Source of the DNA: CAYTXJ01 sp965613025
Lineage (GTDB): Bacteria > Desulfobacterota > DSM-4660 > Desulfatiglandales > JALVMZ01
Direction: 5' to 3'
Assembly (NCBI GenBank): GCA_965613025.1
Contig: CBFDUE010000117.1
Location: forward strand, 1 to 5,917
DNA length: 5,917 nucleotides
Shown piece after piece: positions 5,095 to 5,917 of this stretch; within the stretch, counting starts at the first letter, position 1, and each line of letters starts with the position of its first letter. Made by a program: the position numbers and the translations under genes. The notes under the pieces are model-generated. The model made no database searches and was not told the origin of the DNA. It worked only from the letters and a program-made list of their open reading frames with translations.

Positions 5095-5623
5095 ATGGAT
5101 ATCTTTTTCTTCAATCCATGGTGGAAAGGCACAGGGGCATATTTTACAAGGTAAAGGACTTTTTAACTCTCAGGCAGATACTGCTATTTACAGTTAATAT
5201 ATTATACTTTTCCTTTGATGAACACCAGCTTCAACTTGATGATATCCTTAAAGCCTATGAGATTCAGGTCTTAAAAAGGCCCTTTTTAGGTGAGAAAATC
5301 TTTCTCTTTTTTGATGAGATACATAAACCCCTCTTGTAAATATGCTGGAAAGCAGATTCTTTTACCGATCCCCCCAAAAAGAAGAGGTAGATATCGTATA
5401 TATAAAGGAAGATCAGGTTATTCCAGTGGAAGTTAAAATCAAAAGCTCCATAAAAAAGCATGATCTAAGAGGGATCTTGGCATTCCTGAAAAGATTTAAT
5501 TTAAGGAAAGGGCTTCTTATTACTGCTGATCAGGAAGGCCTCTGGAAAGAGGGAAAACAGAGAATTCAGATGATACCCTACTGGAGATACTGGAGCATCA
5601 AAAGATATCTTAAATATGGTTAA
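5095..5623 (+). pseudogene. Decayed AAA_14/DUF4143-type ATPase: frameshift and internal deletions
   Basis: Three frames hold consecutive fragments of one ATPase. Frame 1, from ATG 5095, gives MDIFFFNPWWKGTGAYFTR then TAA at 5152; the FNPWW opening is typical of one branch of these ATPases. Frame 3 continues with KVKDFLTLRQI, jumps to NILYFSFDEHQLQLDDILKAYE and Walker B IFLFFDEIHK, and stops at 5337. Between LRQI and NILYFSF an intact protein has the P-loop and following helix, which are missing here. Frame 2 then reads LVNMLESRFFYRSPQKEEVDIV and PVEVKIKS, the nuclease-like C-terminus with its D and E-x-K residues, stopping at 5621-5623. The section between Walker B and this part, about 250 residues in the intact copy at 1416-2678, has been lost. 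The remnant is 529 bp against about 1.2-1.3 kb expected. It cannot make a working ATPase. Separate translation of the C-terminal piece from ATG 5342 is possible but lacks a ribosome site. Confidence 0.9.
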
Positions 5624-5711
5624 GGACGTCTACTTTAAGGATAATCCACAATATCTAAAAAAGCTTGACATAAATCTCATTTTATAATATTTGCTTAGCT
5701 TAAAGATTTTT

Positions 5712-5733
5712 TATTTAAAATCGGTTTTAAATA
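5712..5733. repeat. 9-bp inverted repeat with TCGG loop
   Basis: Perfect arms TATTTAAAA (5712-5720) and TTTTAAATA (5725-5733) enclose TCGG. No T-run follows on either strand, so it is not an obvious terminator. An operator or chance AT-rich dyad is more likely. Confidence 0.4.
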
Positions 5734-5769
5734 TATTGACCCGAGCTTAAGGGGATTACTTTCAGAAAC

Positions 5770-5798
5770 TTTAAATAGCAACGTTGCAATTGTTTAAA
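5770..5798. repeat. GCAACGTTGC palindrome flanked by TTTAAA
   Basis: A perfect 10-bp palindrome GCAACGTTGC (5778-5787) lies between two TTTAAA hexamers (5770-5775 and 5793-5798). It is GC-richer than its surroundings, which makes a binding site plausible. No partner gene can be assigned. Confidence 0.4.
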
Positions 5799-5800
5799 TG

Positions 5801-5841
5801 TCCCCCCCTGAATGATTAAATTAAAAAAGATTTTGGGGGGA
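5801..5841 (+). promoter_or_regulatory. C-run/G-run stem covering a G-rich ribosome-site-like sequence
   Basis: TCCCCCC (5801-5807) is exactly complementary to GGGGGGA (5835-5841) across a 27-base AT-rich loop. The G-run continues into GGGGGGAGG, just before ATG 5846. In RNA the stem would hide that site. The long homopolymers so close to the contig end also invite base-calling or assembly error. Confidence 0.35.
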
Positions 5842-5851
5842 GGTAATGAAG

Positions 5852-5917
5852 CTGTCTCTTATACACATCTCCGAGCCCACGAGACTAGGCATGATCTCGT
5901 ATGCCGTCTTCTGCTTG
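5852..5917. other. Nextera adapter, i7 index and P7 (artefact)
   Basis: CTGTCTCTTATACACATCT (5852-5870) is the mosaic end. CCGAGCCCACGAGAC (5871-5885) is the Read 2 extension, TAGGCATG (5886-5893) fits an i7 index, and 5894-5917 matches the P7 flow-cell end (ATCTCGTATGCC...). It is the reverse complement of the adapter at 1-32 and is library material only. Confidence 0.99.

Larger units (their letters stand above)
5624..5851. other. Terminal 228 bp without a gene; several dyads
   Basis: I see no credible reading frame here. It contains a perfect TTGACA (5665-5670) and a perfect TATAAT (5683-5688), but only 12 bp apart, too close for a standard promoter. It also holds the dyads listed separately. 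At the very end, G-rich sequence precedes ATG-AAG (5846-5851), possibly the first two codons of a gene lost at the contig edge. Confidence 0.6.

Noticed and set aside
5118..5339. Stand-alone 73-aa protein
   Set aside because: It is the middle fragment of the decayed ATPase; it has Walker B but no P-loop, and the true N-terminus is in another frame at 5095.
5264..5461. 65-codon minus-strand frame
   Set aside because: Antisense to the ATPase remnant, whose plus-strand fragments match family motifs.
5846..5851. Start of a further gene
   Set aside because: Only ATG-AAG remains before adapter sequence, and the G-rich site is just two bases from the ATG; too little to annotate.
1..5883. 32-bp terminal inverted repeat suggesting a transposon or linear plasmid
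   Set aside because: It is exactly the Tn5 mosaic end plus Nextera Read 2 extension, followed on the right by index and P7.

Overview
This window is one short, AT-rich contig from a shotgun library. Real sequence runs only from 33 to 5851. Positions 1-32 and 5852-5917 are Illumina Nextera adapter, the right end carrying an i7 index and the start of P7. Arginine is written mostly AGA/AGG and isoleucine often ATA. Together with a Csx20 protein and several AAA_14/DUF4143 ATPases, this suggests a low-GC thermophile. The -35/-10-like promoters and GGAGG-type ribosome sites point to a bacterium. I cannot name the genus.

Layout. On the left, on the minus strand, are a cysteine-rich orphan protein (669-1259) and the N-terminal 179 residues of an ATPase cut by the contig end (33-571). 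Divergent from them is a complete AAA_14/DUF4143 ATPase (1416-2678), preceded by a 60-bp nest of inverted repeats. It is followed by a small FMN-binding split-barrel (PNPOx-like) protein (2708-3091). Converging on that gene, with a 40-bp tail-to-tail overlap, is a minus-strand pair resembling a toxin-antitoxin module: a DUF6922-like small protein (3730-4035) and an AbiEii/AbiGii nucleotidyltransferase (3052-3729), with stop and start codons directly adjacent. A divergent promoter region separates the pair from a single-domain EamA membrane protein (4115-4525) and an orphan csx20 (4605-5000). Csx20 is an accessory protein of type III CRISPR systems, but no other cas gene or array is in view. 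Next come two identical-half palindromes, TTACAT-N4-ATGTAA, 33 bp apart. They abut the start codon of a third AAA_14/DUF4143 ATPase that is decayed: one frameshift, a lost P-loop and a lost middle (5095-5623). The last 228 bases hold no gene but several dyads.

How it fits together. This looks like an accessory or defence-type island: three ATPases of one proliferating superfamily (one intact, one cut by the contig end, one dead), a nucleotidyltransferase toxin-like module and a CRISPR signalling accessory. No integrase, transposase or tRNA is visible. The most unusual signals are regulatory: paired repeats or dyads before each ATPase start, and at least one promoter so close to its ATG that a leaderless mRNA is predicted.
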